64,000 nt of DNA from Sanghuangporus weigelae (lineage: Eukaryota; Basidiomycota; Agaricomycetes; Hymenochaetales; Hymenochaetaceae). This document shows, one piece after another, positions 37,723 through 49,324 of the stretch. The notes under the pieces were generated by a model. It was not told the origin of the DNA. It saw only the letters and a list, made by a program, of their open reading frames with translations, and did not search any database. Both the position numbers and the translations under genes were made by a program. Every line of letters begins with the position of its first letter. The first letter of the stretch is position 1. The stretch spans positions 2,976,001 through 3,040,000 of the forward strand of contig CP137320.1 of NCBI GenBank assembly GCA_033182465.1, given 5' to 3'.

Positions 37723-39007
37723 TTATACGACCCCGAGTCCCGTTTCGTGTAAAAGCACTCCATTCTCATCCTCAAACCGAGTTCCGAGTTCCGACAAGAC
37801 GGTTCGCGATAACTGTTGAAATTGGACAAGAAGACCCAAGTAGGGCCGCTCGCAACGACGGTCATCGTAGTCTCCGAAAAGTCTGATAAGCTTAAGGGTA
37901 AGTGTCTGGCTAAGCAGACGCGACAAATCGTCGCAAAATTGCTTGCAGCGCTCGGCATCGGAGTTTCTTCCATCGAGCAGAAATGTGACCAGCGAAAAAC
38001 ATAACACGAGATTCAGAACGGGTGGTAACTGTACGCTAGCCAAGTTCGATTCCGACAGTTCAAGAGTAAGTGTATGCAGGTTTGGACAGAACGTTTCCAA
38101 ACTACGAAGTATGTAAGATTCCCGGAGTCATCAGAAGCGCGATCTTTACCGGTAATTGGTGTTCCATCCTGTAATTCAATAGAGCGTAGCTGATGTCCGA
38201 TCAATGTTAAGATGCGAGTGGCAGCTCCGTCATTGAGGCAGTAGAGGTAGTCGAGTGAGAGATGAACCAGTGAACGAGCTACGCTCTACAAGATGAGTTT
38301 GTCTGTCACAGCACGATGAACGTTCAAATATTCGAGATGAGGCAGAACGGCTTGTTCTTTGGGCGAAGCCTGAAGACCCCGTAGTGACTGATTTGTGATG
38401 GCAGCCGGAAGCTTGCGATCACAGTACATAGATTGCCTGGCAGTTGCTAGATCGAAAATATGCAGGCTACGCGTGCCGAGTGTCCGAAACGCTTCGAAGA
38501 AAGTTAAGCAACTCCGTACCCCAGGCTTGGGATTCCTCAAATGGGGAGTGGTTCTTCGCGTCGCGATTATTTGGACGTTATTGAGAAGTTGCAGGATTTC
38601 CGCGAAATCGGAATACTGATAGTTTCCGTCAAAGGAGCATGGCAGGATATCTAGGCGTATGCAACAAGACGCCTTTGAGCTCCTAGACACGCTGCCACCG
38701 AGATCGTCTTTGAAGGTCCGAAGAAGATTTCTCATCGAAAACCTTATCATTACACACCGGTAAAAAAATCTAGTCGCGAGCCTATTCCATGCTTTACAGA
38801 CGAGTACGAAGGTGCATTTCATAGGTAATGCTTCGCATAATTCCGCCTGAATTCTGTCATGCGAACGCTGATGTCGTCCAGCGGATCAGGTGCGTGCGTG
38901 TCATAGGCATTTGACGCGAACGTTACCCAATTGAAAATTTCAAGCCAGACGTCTTCATGGAGGAGAAAAAGAGTGTCGCACTCAGATTTCGGAATTGTTG
39001 TTGACAT
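37723..39007 (-). pseudogene. F-box protein with leucine-rich C-terminal part, decayed
   Basis: ATG 39007 opens MSTTIPKSECDTLFLLHEDV followed by WLEIFNWVTF, an F-box start. The rest of the F-box (VLVCKAWNRLATRFFYRCV) follows in another frame, so about one base is lost near 38822. The body continues with LRR-like lines (LPHLEYLNVHRAVTDKLIL), meets an in-frame TAG near 38286, and resumes (ARSLVHLSLDYLYCLNDGAA). A second frame change near 38120 leads into ETFCPNLHTLTLELSE, which stays open to 37723. Three independent lesions argue for a pseudogene rather than missed introns. Intact relatives are SCF ubiquitin-ligase substrate receptors, a very expanded family in Agaricomycetes. Confidence 0.65.
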
Positions 39008-39677
39008 GGTGGTCTGAACTAATTAACCAAGGTACTACCCAAAGTAGAAGCCACTTCTCACGGTCATCTTATTACAATTTACTTCGGTTTGGATTCGGAG
39101 TTGTTAATATGCTGGTCGAACTCGAACTTGCTGTTGCCTATGGATCGATCGTATGTATCGTGTCTCGGAAGTAGAAACAGTTTCTTGGACTTACACTATG
39201 TGGTTCCCGAGCGATCGGTAACAAGTTGAAACGGTACAGAGGTTCATGCCTTAACTGTCTATCACCCGTGCTTAGAGGAGTACAGATAGATGGTAACGAC
39301 TTGATTTACGCCACGTATTGCTGACTGTCATGCTTATGGAGTGCCACTGAACCGACAATGTCGACAAATCTCACGAGCACAACGAGCACAAGCTTTTTTG
39401 TCTTTTTATTAAACCAGGAATTCCAGGTACCCACTCCGCCGGTTTAGCTTGTGCAGAGAATTGATACACCGTCCGTGCTGAGATATATCGTGGGTACGTC
39501 CGTCTGCGTAGAGTTATTGGAACCATTCTCAAAAATAGCGAAGACAATTATAGAGACAAGGAGGTTCGGGCCCATTGTTGGGCAGCAACGTTAACAGAGC
39601 GCTGTTGGTTGCTTGAAAGTAGCCGTCTTCTGATAGCTTTTCATAGAAAGTTATCAATGGATATAACTAGACAGAGT
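39008..39677. other. Intergenic
   Basis: About 0.67 kb between the F-box remnant and EMC4. No coding signal seen. Confidence 0.4.
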
Positions 39678-40416
39678 CTACTGCAAGGAAATCTCAGGCG
39701 GCTGTCGACAAGGATAATGAGATCTAATTGATAGAAAATGACAAAGGGACTTACGGGACCTCTTGTTTCAAAAGCCAGCCAATCCCCGGTCCCTGTGGGT
39801 AGCAACCCCATCGACTTGCACTTCCACAAACCAAGAGCTAGTGTGAGCGCATTACAAGCAAGATACACGAGCTTCTGTAAGGGAAGCGTCGATAGCGCAT
39901 GTGCATTCGACGTCGAAGGTGCAAATTGTGCGAAGACTGCCAATAAGGATCACAGATCAGCTACACGTCGTCCCAAGAAGCGTATGTGATTCCCGCAAGA
40001 GAAGGGGAAGATTTACCGGAATTAATACTGGCAAGGTTCTTGAAAGGCGAGAACAGGAGCATGAAGACGATGCCCATGCTGAATATCTGTACTCCGCCGC
40101 CAGACATGTAGAGCATGAAGGCTTGCATCGGCAGTTGCTTGGCGGGAGAGATTGCGAGATCCCAAGCACGCTTCTCTTTTAATGGGACGGGCGCTTTGCC
40201 TAGAGTTTTCGACGAGTGCTGTGGGAAATGGAAGGATGGAGTGATGCTAACTTCGCCCGTGCAGAACTTACTGAAGATGTAGAGGCAAATCCTGGAGGTG
40301 GAGGCAGATTTCGCCATCTGGAACGCAAGTTCGTGTCTGCTTGGCAACAATGGTTCAGTAGAATGAACGTACTTTGAGGGGCTGTCTATCGAGATATAGT
40401 CTAGTCTAGCCGTCAT
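39678..40416 (-). CDS. EMC4: ER membrane protein complex subunit 4
   Basis: A minus-strand gene of five exons, from ATG 40416 ([15 protein letters not shown]) to TAG 39678-39680. The core matches the EMC4/DUF1077 family: [19 protein letters not shown], then [27 protein letters not shown], and after an intron [25 protein letters not shown] and [19 protein letters not shown]. Two membrane helices are expected. EMC4 is part of the EMC insertase that places tail-anchored and multipass proteins in the ER membrane. The last intron falls exactly between the final sense codon (Pro) and the stop codon, so the last exon adds no residue. If that intron were retained, about 30 non-conserved residues would follow. 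Confidence 0.88.
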
Positions 40417-40670
40417 CGTCGTTAGTGAGGTAAGGGAAGGTCGTAGTAACTGGCCAAGGTGCTGGTGCTACGACGGTGACGATATCGGACAGTCCCACGA
40501 CGATCGCAGTCCAAATGCAGCAATGCGCGGATCTCTCTGGATGTGGAATGACACGGCAGTGGTGCTGACTGTAAAGTCTCACCAGAATTCATATTCATAT
40601 CACATATTTATATCTCACTCAGCATTCTCTTCCCTTCCTTCGTCCATGTCCATCCTCCTCTCGTCTCTCA
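40417..40670. promoter_or_regulatory. Divergent promoter region, EMC4 and ABC transporter
   Basis: 254 bp between the two start codons. It must hold both promoters. Confidence 0.45.
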
Positions 40671-43600
40671 ATGCATAGATTTCACACAGTTCTGTCTTTG
40701 CTTTTCTTTGCCTGGAGAGCTGCAGCGCAGAGCTGTGATAACTACGGAATTCCCAATGGCACGTCGTGCACTTGTCCACCTGGCTTCGGAGGCTCGACTT
40801 GCTCAGAGCCAGGCTGTGGAGGTGACATCTTCCAGGGAGCGAGTAGAAGCCTGGCTTCTGGTAGTACAAATCTGACCAGCTCGAGTTGCTCATGTGAATC
40901 TGGTTGGAGCGGATTTGGTTGTAACATCTGCCAGTCCTCGTCGGCATGTCAGCTGGGATTCACAGATGCAGGAGGAAGTTCAAGTTCATTGACCAATGGA
41001 CTACCTGGCAGCAATACGACATTGGTGTGCAACAATCAAGCCAAGGTTGCAGCAGCTGGCCAGATGAGCTGTAATGTCGTCGTACGTCCACCACGCGCCA
41101 CTCGTCCCTCACAGCGCAATTTCTTATACTTTCCCTCTAGAATCCAACATTACAAGCCATCTTCCCTGGTCAATCAAACCTCAATATTCTACGAACCCTT
41201 CAGCCTGCACTCACACCATTGCCGAATGTCACTGGTTTTGGTTCGGCTGGTTCAGCGTATGCTCAACTCTGGTATGATGGTGTAGAGCAGTTCTATTGTA
41301 CGGCAAACTCTTGCGAGCAATCTGTCACAAATGATGGTACTACTGACTGGATATGCTCGAATCTGCAATGCTCCTGCCGAGCGGACACGACTTTTTGTGG
41401 TGGCGGGGTAAGTCCTTCTCCATCAAACTCCATGTGGAACCGCATTGATGCAGACCTTGTTCTCCTTTATAGGTGACCGATTTGACCCAAACGATTAACG
41501 GGCTTGGCGGGAACTTGACAATATCATGCGCAGAACCTTCGGATGGGTCGTCGACTACGTCGTGCGGATTCCAACAGACTATCTTAAATCAGCTGTTTGG
41601 ATCCAACGGTCTCTCACTGTCCGATTGCTCTTTTGGAGAGTGCGTTACGCAAAATGTACTTGATCAAGCCTCCGGATCAAACAGCACAACAGAAGATACG
41701 GGCAAAAGTCTAAACGGTGGCGTTATCGCGGGGCTTGCCGTTGTGGGAGCTCTTGTCCTACTCGCACTTGCAGTCCTGTTCTTTGGATTCCTCAGCCAAA
41801 GACGCGCACGAAAGGGACTCCATAGTGCCTTTGAAAATGGCGGAGTCACGATTGCATGGCGTAATGTCTCTTACATCGTACCGACTTCGTATGCATTTCG
41901 ACTACGACGACGGAGATCGAGTGCTGCGGATGGATACACAGACGAGAAAGTTATACTAGATGACGTGAACGGACGCGTTGAACCCGGACAGATGATGGCA
42001 ATTCTTGGCCCATCAGGCGCAGGAAAGACGACTCTGGTCGAAATCCTCGCTGGTAAACAGAAGTCAGGCGTTGTTTCAGGTACCGTTACGCGATCTTCTT
42101 CCATTGATAACTCCGCACCATTGGCGCGAGTCGCGTTTGTACCACAGCAAGATGTACTCCCTCCAATGCTTACAGTGCGCGAAGCACTCATTTTCGCTGC
42201 TAAGCTCCGTCTGTCCGAATCTGTGTCTTTCCAAGAGAAACGTGCTCGAGTGGAGGAGGTAATCGAACAACTTGGGCTTACGGGGGTCGCGGATACGCGT
42301 ATCGGCGATGGCGAACGACGGGGTATCTCTGGTGGTGAGATGCGCCGTGTCAGCATCGGATTAGAGCTCGTCGGACGACCAGATGCTCTCGTGCTTGACG
42401 AACCTACAAGTGGGTTGGACTCCGTGAGTGCGAGCCGTGTAGCGGACGTACTTCGTGCAGTTGCACATGACCCGGAACATCCGACTGCAGTGATCGCAAG
42501 TATTCATCAACCAAGTTCGAAGTTGTATCATACGTTTGATAGCGTTATGGTCCTCGCACATGGACGAGCGCTGTACTCTGGCCCGGGTGGTCTCGCACCT
42601 TTAGCGTACTTCGCAGCACGCGGTGTTCCGTCGCCACCTGAAGGATATAACGTCGCAGAGCATCTATTGGACATCGCATCTGACCCGAGGCCAAGCTTAT
42701 TTTCTTTTGATTCCGGTGCTACGATCCAAAGAGAATCAGCTTCGAAGGAGGCAGATCAGACAGACGCAGAGAAGAGTGAGCAGGCGAGTGCAGGCGGTAC
42801 CTCTCCTGCCGAACTGGAGAAGGGCGATGCAGATAGGAGGTCGAGTCCAAAGGCCGTTGCAAGTTCGCATTATGCGGCCACTTTCTTGACGCAGCTTGAA
42901 GTACTGTCCGGCAGAGAGTGGAAGATCTTACGAAGGTAGGGACTTTTCTTTTTCTCTGTGTAAGTGCATGCATTTATGATGCCATCACTTCAGAGATAAG
43001 ACTCTTTTCGTCACACATGTCAGCATTTCCTGCATTCTCGGCGTTTTCTGCGGTGGCTTGTACTTCAATACGGGTATTACGATCGCAGGTTTCCAGTCTC
43101 GTGTCGGATGTCTTTTTTTCTTGGTAAGATCATCTCGGCGCTATGAAGGTCGCTGGCTTATGCGTCTTGCAGGGTGCTCTCATCGCATTTTCGTCTCTGA
43201 GCGCGCTCTATAACCTTGTAGAGAACCGACCTTTGTTCCTTCGGGAAAGGTCCAACATGTATTACAGGTGTGTTTGAAGCGGCTCGAAGTCCCGCCATTC
43301 CTGACATGCTTCCGTAGTCCCACTGCATGGCTATTATCTCGAGTTTTCTTCGATGTCGTTCCTCTGAGATTAATACCCACAATAGTTGTGTCTACAATGT
43401 GTGTGCAGATCTAAACCTGCTATTACGATCTGCTGACCTTTGCATAGAACGTATTGGATGGCAGGGCTTGCTCCCGAGGCAGCCAACTTCTTTAAGTTCC
43501 TATTTATTCTTGTCCTCTACTCTTTAGCAATGACTCTCTTTGTGCGTACCGTCTCTTCATTTTCTCCTTATATACTCATTGTCTATCGTTCCTGTTTCTC

Positions 43601-44046
43601 ATAGAACTTCCTCCTGGCATGTCTCTTCCAAAATGGCGGTGTTGCCATTCTCCTGAGCGCTCTTACAGCACTCTACCAAATGACCTACGCAGGCTTTTTC
43701 GTCCATCTTGGGGACATTCCACCCGTCCTGCGTTGGCTACAATGGCTTTGCCCCCTGAAGTACACCCTTGAAGCACTCTCAGTGAACGAGGTCGGGTCTG
43801 GCTTAACGATTTCGGATACGCTGCAAGGTGTCCCTGTAGATGTATCAGCGAGTCTTATTATGCAACTCGTACGTTCTCAGTTTCCTTGCAAGCTTCGTGA
43901 GAGACTGACGTAGTTTTGTTACTTAGCTCTTCGGCTTCGGCTTGAATAATTATTATCGAGACGTGCTCGTATTGTTTGCTTTCATCGCTGGGTTTGGCGT
44001 TGGTGTTATTGGGATTGTGTGGTTCAAGATGCGCGAGAGGCGATGA
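40671..44046 (+). CDS. ABCG-family half-transporter with N-terminal cysteine-rich domain (yeast Adp1-like)
   Basis: Multi-exon, roughly 1,000 residues. A signal peptide (TVLSLLFFAWRAAA) precedes an extracellular region with EGF-like cysteine modules (CTCPPGFGGSTC, CSCESGWSGFGC). A first membrane helix (VIAGLAVVGALVLLALAVLF) leads to the nucleotide-binding domain: Walker A GPSGAGKTT, signature ISGGEMRRVSIG, Walker B ALVLDEPTSGLD and H-loop SIHQPSS. After a charged linker, about six membrane helices follow in several short exons, ending MRERR at 44046. This order (outer domain, helix, ABC, then transmembrane domain) matches the Adp1/YCR011C type of the ABCG subfamily. The substrate is unknown; sterols or hydrophobic compounds are common for ABCG proteins. 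Confidence 0.9.
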
Positions 44047-44968
44047 TGACGTGATGAATCATGGACTGATGTTTTACTTTTCTACCCTGTCTTTGTAGTG
44101 AGACTGTCGTTTAGCTCCGCTTTGTATTGCTCGCCGCTCTTGATGTTATACTTATGCTCGATGTTATACTTATTGCATTGCAAAAAGTCATGCAGACCTG
44201 AGACAGATATCCTCAACTACCTCAAACTCGTGTTACCTTGAGTCATGGTCATTATGACGTCTTGCTAAAAAAGAGTGTAACGATGAGGCATGCGTTGTGT
44301 TATTTACTGTTCCCCTAGTCTATGCAAATCTTGACGACTATGCATTCATGCAATGACAGACACCAACAGACTTGGGGCTAATACATTAACATCCATTAAC
44401 TTTCTGTAATTCATGTAATAAACTCATGGAGAAGCCGACCATCGTACATCTCAAACCAAATTCCACGTTTTAATGAGATGGTCTCAGACCGCTGTTTTAG
44501 ATTTAGACGTCCACGAGACTTTGAAGTATGGGAACCGTTGGACAGGACAGCAGGCTCAGGACACTACTGGAAGCGCAATGAGCTTTAAGGCGATGAGATC
44601 TGACAGATTAGATGCGTTGGCAACACTCTCAATCATTTTTAGTGTTAATTCTGCTAGAAACGCCAAGCCTCACGATGGGTGTATTGTCAGATTGCAGGTT
44701 TAGCACAAATGATTGATTGCAAAGATAACATTGAGCTATATTAGAGCAGTTATTATCTGTCTCAAGAAGCTTACCAACTTATTTCTGGCTCGACGCCCGG
44801 TGCATCCGATCACAAAGTGTATCATCCACCGTTGCTTCTTATCTCACGGAGAGTATTCTGGCAGTACTGGGATGGGCTCAACGTTCGCCTTAGCTCCTGC
44901 CCTCTCGTAGAGACTTTAGTCCTGACACGCCTGGAAGAAAGTTTACAGTTTTTCTCGTCCTGTATACG
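44047..44968. other. Intergenic
   Basis: About 0.9 kb, AT-rich. It contains a short direct repeat (GATGTTATACTTAT, near 44139-44172) but no supported gene. Confidence 0.4.
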
Positions 44969-45885
44969 ATGATGGAGATCGTGTCCACTGAACTCCTCGA
45001 ACAATTGAAGTCGCTTTACCCAATGACTCCCGCCACGGCGAATCTCAACAAGGTTGATCAAGCGCTCGAAAGCCCGTGGTACATCGTTGCGGCTGTTGCA
45101 TTCAGTGCAGGCAATCGGCCTGAAGCGGTGCCATTTGTGCTCAAGTTTATGCTCGCAGAGCTTATTGCACTGTCCGCAACTGGTGATGATAAGCGTGGTG
45201 TTGTTCTAAGGATGCGGGAGGCCTTGTTCAAGGCCGGTTTGATCAGTGGATATTCAAGGGTACGTCGAGAGTTTCAACGAATGAAGTTCACCATTGTACA
45301 AGTCCGCGAAAAAGGCAATATCAGCTTTAGTCGCATTGTACGAAGCGACGCCTGATGAATTGAGGGACACAAAGCTCGTGCGGTGAGTTACTTATTATCA
45401 TCGTCGGTCTCGGCCAAACAATTGACATGCTTGAACAGCGAAACGGAGAATCTCACAGTTTCTGACATGCTCGCTTCTGGAGACGAGTTCTTCTCTGCAT
45501 TGCATGGCAATATCACCGAGTCTGTTAAATCAACATTCTATAAGATTCATCCGGATATGGGTTCGTGCATGTGTCCTCTTTGTTGTCTACGTCTGATAAG
45601 TCGAGTTTGCCTGATTTTTCAGGCTGGTTTGGAAGAGCCATTGCGTGCGGACATGTCTGGGGAGCCCAAAATGTTCTTGCCCAGCGCGAAACGTCCTTTA
45701 TCCTTGTCGCTGCTCTCGTCGCTATGGACACTCCGACCCAGATCAAATGGCACCTAGAAAGCGCACGTCGTGCAGGAGCAAGCATTGAAGAAATAAACGC
45801 TGTGCGCGAGATCGCGATGAGGACAGCGACTGCGTGTGGCGTAAAATGGCGTAATGGAGTGCCAGAAGTGCAGGACAGCGAATGA
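44969..45885 (+). CDS. AhpD/carboxymuconolactone decarboxylase-like protein, copy 1
   Basis: At least four exons, about 230 residues. Exon 1 ends at GLISGYSR, then AISALVALYEATPDELRDTK, then TVSDMLASGDEFF, then WFGRAIACGHVWGAQNVL to GVKWRNGVPEVQDSE. The all-helical layout with SALVALYEATP resembles fungal proteins annotated as carboxymuconolactone decarboxylase-like (AhpD-like fold). The CxxC redox pair of true AhpD is absent: the equivalent helix reads REALFKAGLISGYSR. So peroxidase activity is unlikely by the known mechanism. Copy 2 (47358-48276) is a clear paralog with the same exon plan. No function can be assigned with confidence. Confidence 0.75.
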
Positions 45886-46017
45886 TGAGAGTTGAGACTA
45901 AGCGATTGGATTTTCTGATCTGAGCCCGCGATGTCAAATCGTGCTTGCGATATTTGTCTTTATTGCACAAAAGAAAGGAAAGTCGTGACGAATCGTAACC
46001 TATCTGTATAAGGTCCT

Positions 46018-46710
46018 TCAGCTCATGGCAATCGCGAGCATCAATCCAAACGTAAGACATGTGATGACCGCCATGGCGAATACGATCGCCCAAATGACTA
46101 CGCCGGCAGGAGGAAACTTGCCGTCTATCAATGCTCTTTGCATGCTGAAGTAGCGAAAAACGGCTATGATTGCAGATAGTTCAGAAAATGAATAACCAGG
46201 TACAGTAGAATAAAATGCTTACCAATAAGCATGATTCCAACACCAAGTACTTCAGTCAGTGCACCAAGAATTTTACCAAAGGTCTGTAAAGGCATGGATA
46301 CATCCGTAGGAGTCATGGCTATTAGTTGTACAAGAGCTAAACGTAGACGATCAACCTGTGAGCAGATTAGATTAGAAAAGCTACAGACCAACACCTGCAG
46401 CAGCGCAACCTAGTGATGTCCGGACATAAGCAAGGAATGTGCGTTCTGCAGCGAGATGATCGCGTGCAACGCTCCCACTATTTTCCAACACGAGAGATGG
46501 AGTGAAGACAGGTAGGCGTCTCAGTCGGGCGAGAAGCTTCCCTTGGTGTCTCCTGGGAGCTGGAGTTTCGTCAACCGATGGAGTCTGCTGCTGGCGTTCT
46601 CGGTTTTCTTCTGGTTCATCGCGTGTTTGGGTTTCGGCGGTCTGTTCATCTACTTCCTCCAAAACGACTCGACTCGGGATTCGAACATCCTTCTGCTTAT
46701 CCTGGCGCAT
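46018..46710 (-). CDS. DUF202-domain membrane protein
   Basis: Minus strand, three exons. The domain starts SGSVARDHLAAERTFLAYVR followed by TSLGCAAA; after an intron come LVQLIAMTPTD and KILGALTEVLGVGIMLI; after a second intron FRYFSMQRALIDGKFPP and the last helix (VITCLTFGLMLAIAMS). This is the three-helix DUF202 fold shared with bacterial YidH and with Vtc1 of the vacuolar transporter chaperone. The N-terminal 60 or so residues are polar and low complexity. The start is uncertain: ATG 46710 (MRQDKQKD) is the first in-frame ATG, but an extra 5' exon with ATG near 46824 is possible. The gene sits between, and opposite to, the two AhpD-like copies. Confidence 0.75.
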
Positions 46711-46937
46711 ACTGCAAGTCGCTTCCGTTTCACGGTCTTGTCGAACGAGAACGACACGAAGCCCCACCTTTATTGTCCGCCAGGTTTCCTTATCTAGACA
46801 TGCCAGTGACCAATGATGACTCGGAGCTATCCTTCATGTTGTCGACTTGCTGCAACAGTTCATGAAGAATCCCGGGCAGTCACTGAATAGATGATACAGG
46901 ACCAGATTCAGTTCGCTTTGTCTGCGCTGTAATCGAT

Positions 46938-46960
46938 ACTTGACTTGATACAAGTCAAGT
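46938..46960. promoter_or_regulatory. Perfect palindrome in divergent promoter
   Basis: Ten-bp arms ACTTGACTTG and CAAGTCAAGT around the spacer ATA. It lies between the DUF202 gene (-) and AhpD-like copy 2 (+), where a dimeric regulator could bind. Direct observation; function inferred. Confidence 0.35.
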
Positions 46961-47357
46961 GTCAGGACCGGAAAAGGATGCGCTGAGATAAACAAATGGC
47001 GACATTAACCTAACCCGAGCATTGCCATATCCGACAATTGCATTATAAATATAATCTCACGCGAACAATTAATAGAAATAGATAATCTTCGGGCTTTCCC
47101 TTTCGTTCAATCTTATTATAACTTATATAAGTTCCAGCTCGCTCGTTTCCCATTCTTCTATCGGTCTTGGACGGCTTCGCATGTTTTAAGCTGGTGCTAT
47201 ACGTAAGTCACGTATCCACTGGAATACTGATATATAATATATACATAACCTTGCCAATTGCCCGTGCCCTTTTCTCCTCGTTCCCTGCTAAGGCATAAGC
47301 GGTCGACCGCCCTTTGTCTAACAGAGCTCAGAACGCTTTTCTCTTTGATCTTCAGCG

Positions 47358-48276
47358 ATGGCAGATCTAGCAACCAATGAATTCCTTTCTCGCATCAAAG
47401 CTCGGTACCCTTTGGCGACTTCTGGAGTTGTATCTAACCAAGTTGATCTGGAAATTGACAATCCATGGTACATCATTACTGCTGTCGCGTTTAGTGCAAG
47501 CAACCGTCCAGATGCTATCCCCAAAGTTTTCGAATTCGTCATTTCCGAGCTGGAAACTCTCCGTGCAACGAAGGACGACAAACTACGCCTCGTGGTAAGG
47601 ATGCGAGAAGCATTGTTCAAAGCCGGGTTGATTAGCGGATACTCCCGGGTATGTTCTTTTTGCAGTAACTCAAGTTTGAGTGGATAATCTCACGACTAGT
47701 GGATAGGCCATTTCTTCCTTGGTCGCACTGTATGAGGCGACTCCTGAAGAACTCAGAGACACGAAGCTGGTTCGGTATGTTCCTTGGATCCTGTCCCATT
47801 TAGACGCATCGTATATTGTGAACTCTAGCGAGGTAGACAATGACAAGGTCTCGGATCTAATTACTCGAGGTGATGAGCTGTTCACTGCTATGTACGGGAG
47901 TACAGCGGCACAGGTGCAGTCCCTTTTGGAATGTATCCATCCAGACATGGGTTAGTCCCTTTCCCGACTTCTCTGGTTTGAAAGAGAGAAGCTAATCATA
48001 GAATTCCCAACAGGCTGGTTCTCGAAGAACATTGCATATGGACATGTCTATAATGGTCTGAAGGTCCTTGAACAACGAGACACCTCGTACGCTATTGTTG
48101 CAGCACTTATAGCCATGGACACTCCCCGACAGATTGACTGGCACTTATCGAATTGTCGACGAGGAGGTGCGAGCTACGATGAGGTGTGTGCTGTACGCTA
48201 CATTGCGATACAAGTAGCTAGCGTATGTGGAGTCAAATGGCGCGATGGAGTACCAGAGGTAAAAGATGAAGTGTAG
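47358..48276 (+). CDS. AhpD/carboxymuconolactone decarboxylase-like protein, copy 2
   Basis: Same design as copy 1, about 235 residues: MADLATNEFLSRIKARYP, then DNPWYIITAVAFSASNRP, REALFKAGLISGYSR, AISSLVALYEATPEELRDTK, and after introns TRGDELFTAMYG, WFSKNIAYGHVYNGLKVL and VKWRDGVPEVKDEV. Intron positions match copy 1 at GYSR, at KLVR and before the WF segment. That shows tandem duplication; the DUF202 gene on the other strand now lies between the copies. It lacks a CxxC pair too. A TATAAATA at 47044-47051 is about 310 bp upstream and may belong to a long 5' leader. Confidence 0.78.
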
Positions 48277-48619
48277 AAGATATATTCTCTGAGAAAAGGA
48301 AGAAAAATGTTAATTTGTTCATCATAGACCAAGACGATTCGCGATTACTTTCCATTATGATATAAAAATTACTGGAATAGAAAGGGTAAAAATACAGGTT
48401 CTTATGTGATGATACTCATGTTCTCCAAAGGTGTAAGCGGAGTTATTTTCCTGTGTTCATTCAAGTTATAATAGGACGATGACCACAAGGCAAATTTACA
48501 CTGTGTGCCCTACTCACTTCAGGCGAGTTTACGCATCTCAATCCAAGTGCACATAGGACTTACAACTATCTCCTACGGATCTGCTGACTATCGTTCTGAT
48601 AGATTGTTGATACCTTTTC

Positions 48620-49324
48620 TCAGTATTCTGAGAGATATGATATGTATAATATTTCTGCAGATATCCTCATGATCCGTGTCATTGCGCTGTGTTCTCGAGG
48701 GGCGCTAACTATAGCCATCACCAAATTACTCTTCGATGGAATCCGAATTAGGAAAGCTATTAGCAGTCGTGCTTCAAGTACTTCGCGTCCTTGATGCTCG
48801 ACATGATGGTTCATATCACTCTCACCGAAGGCCGTAAGTCAATTTTGCGCTTGATTGACAGAAGTGATTCTGATTGATGTCCAAAGCTACCGCGAGGACG
48901 TTTGCAAAGGGATTCACTATTTGCGGGGAGACAAACAATGCTATTGGCCTTGGGATCATATGGTGGGGAGCTCAGCATCGTAACATCTATTTCGCTGAAT
49001 TTCGGGAAGGTCGATTCCGATGGTTTCTAGCGCCATCTTTTTCTTCTTGGCTGCGTATTCAGTGATCGTGGATTGGAAGGGTTCTACTCTGATCAAAGTA
49101 CTCATCCGGGATCAAATCATCTGTTTCATACTGTGAGTACGATGGATTCTCCGCCGGCGTCAATCTCTAATGATACTCCAAGAGCAATTATCTGCAATTT
49201 TCTCAATGCACTGGAATTCAAACTTGAACTCAGCGTATCTAACGACTTCCTGTCTGCTTTGCTGGATACTCTCAGAAGTTCAGCATTTCTCAGGAAACTG
49301 ATGTCTGCGACGCAATTCTCTTAG
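48620..49324 (+). pseudogene. DUF6533-type 7TM protein, 5'-truncated and broken copy
   Basis: Pieces align in order with the two intact copies downstream: DILMIRVIALCSR, a damaged helix exon, FAKGFTICGETNNAIGLGI, SIPMVSSAIFFFLAAYS with STLIKVLIRDQIICF, and NFLNALEFKLELSVSNDFLS. Lesions are visible. The donor after CTCGAG reads GGGCGC instead of GTGAGA. The helix exon before GAAGGCC is 11 nt shorter than in the intact copies, which shifts frame. The N-terminal exons (MALS... to CKFAMW) are missing. It is the 5'-most member of the tandem array. Confidence 0.7.

Noticed and set aside
38040-38160. An intron (donor GTAAAG, acceptor GTAG) within the F-box gene
   Set aside because: Splicing there leads to the wrong frame, while the unspliced other frame reads ILRSLETFCPNLHTL, so an indel fits better.
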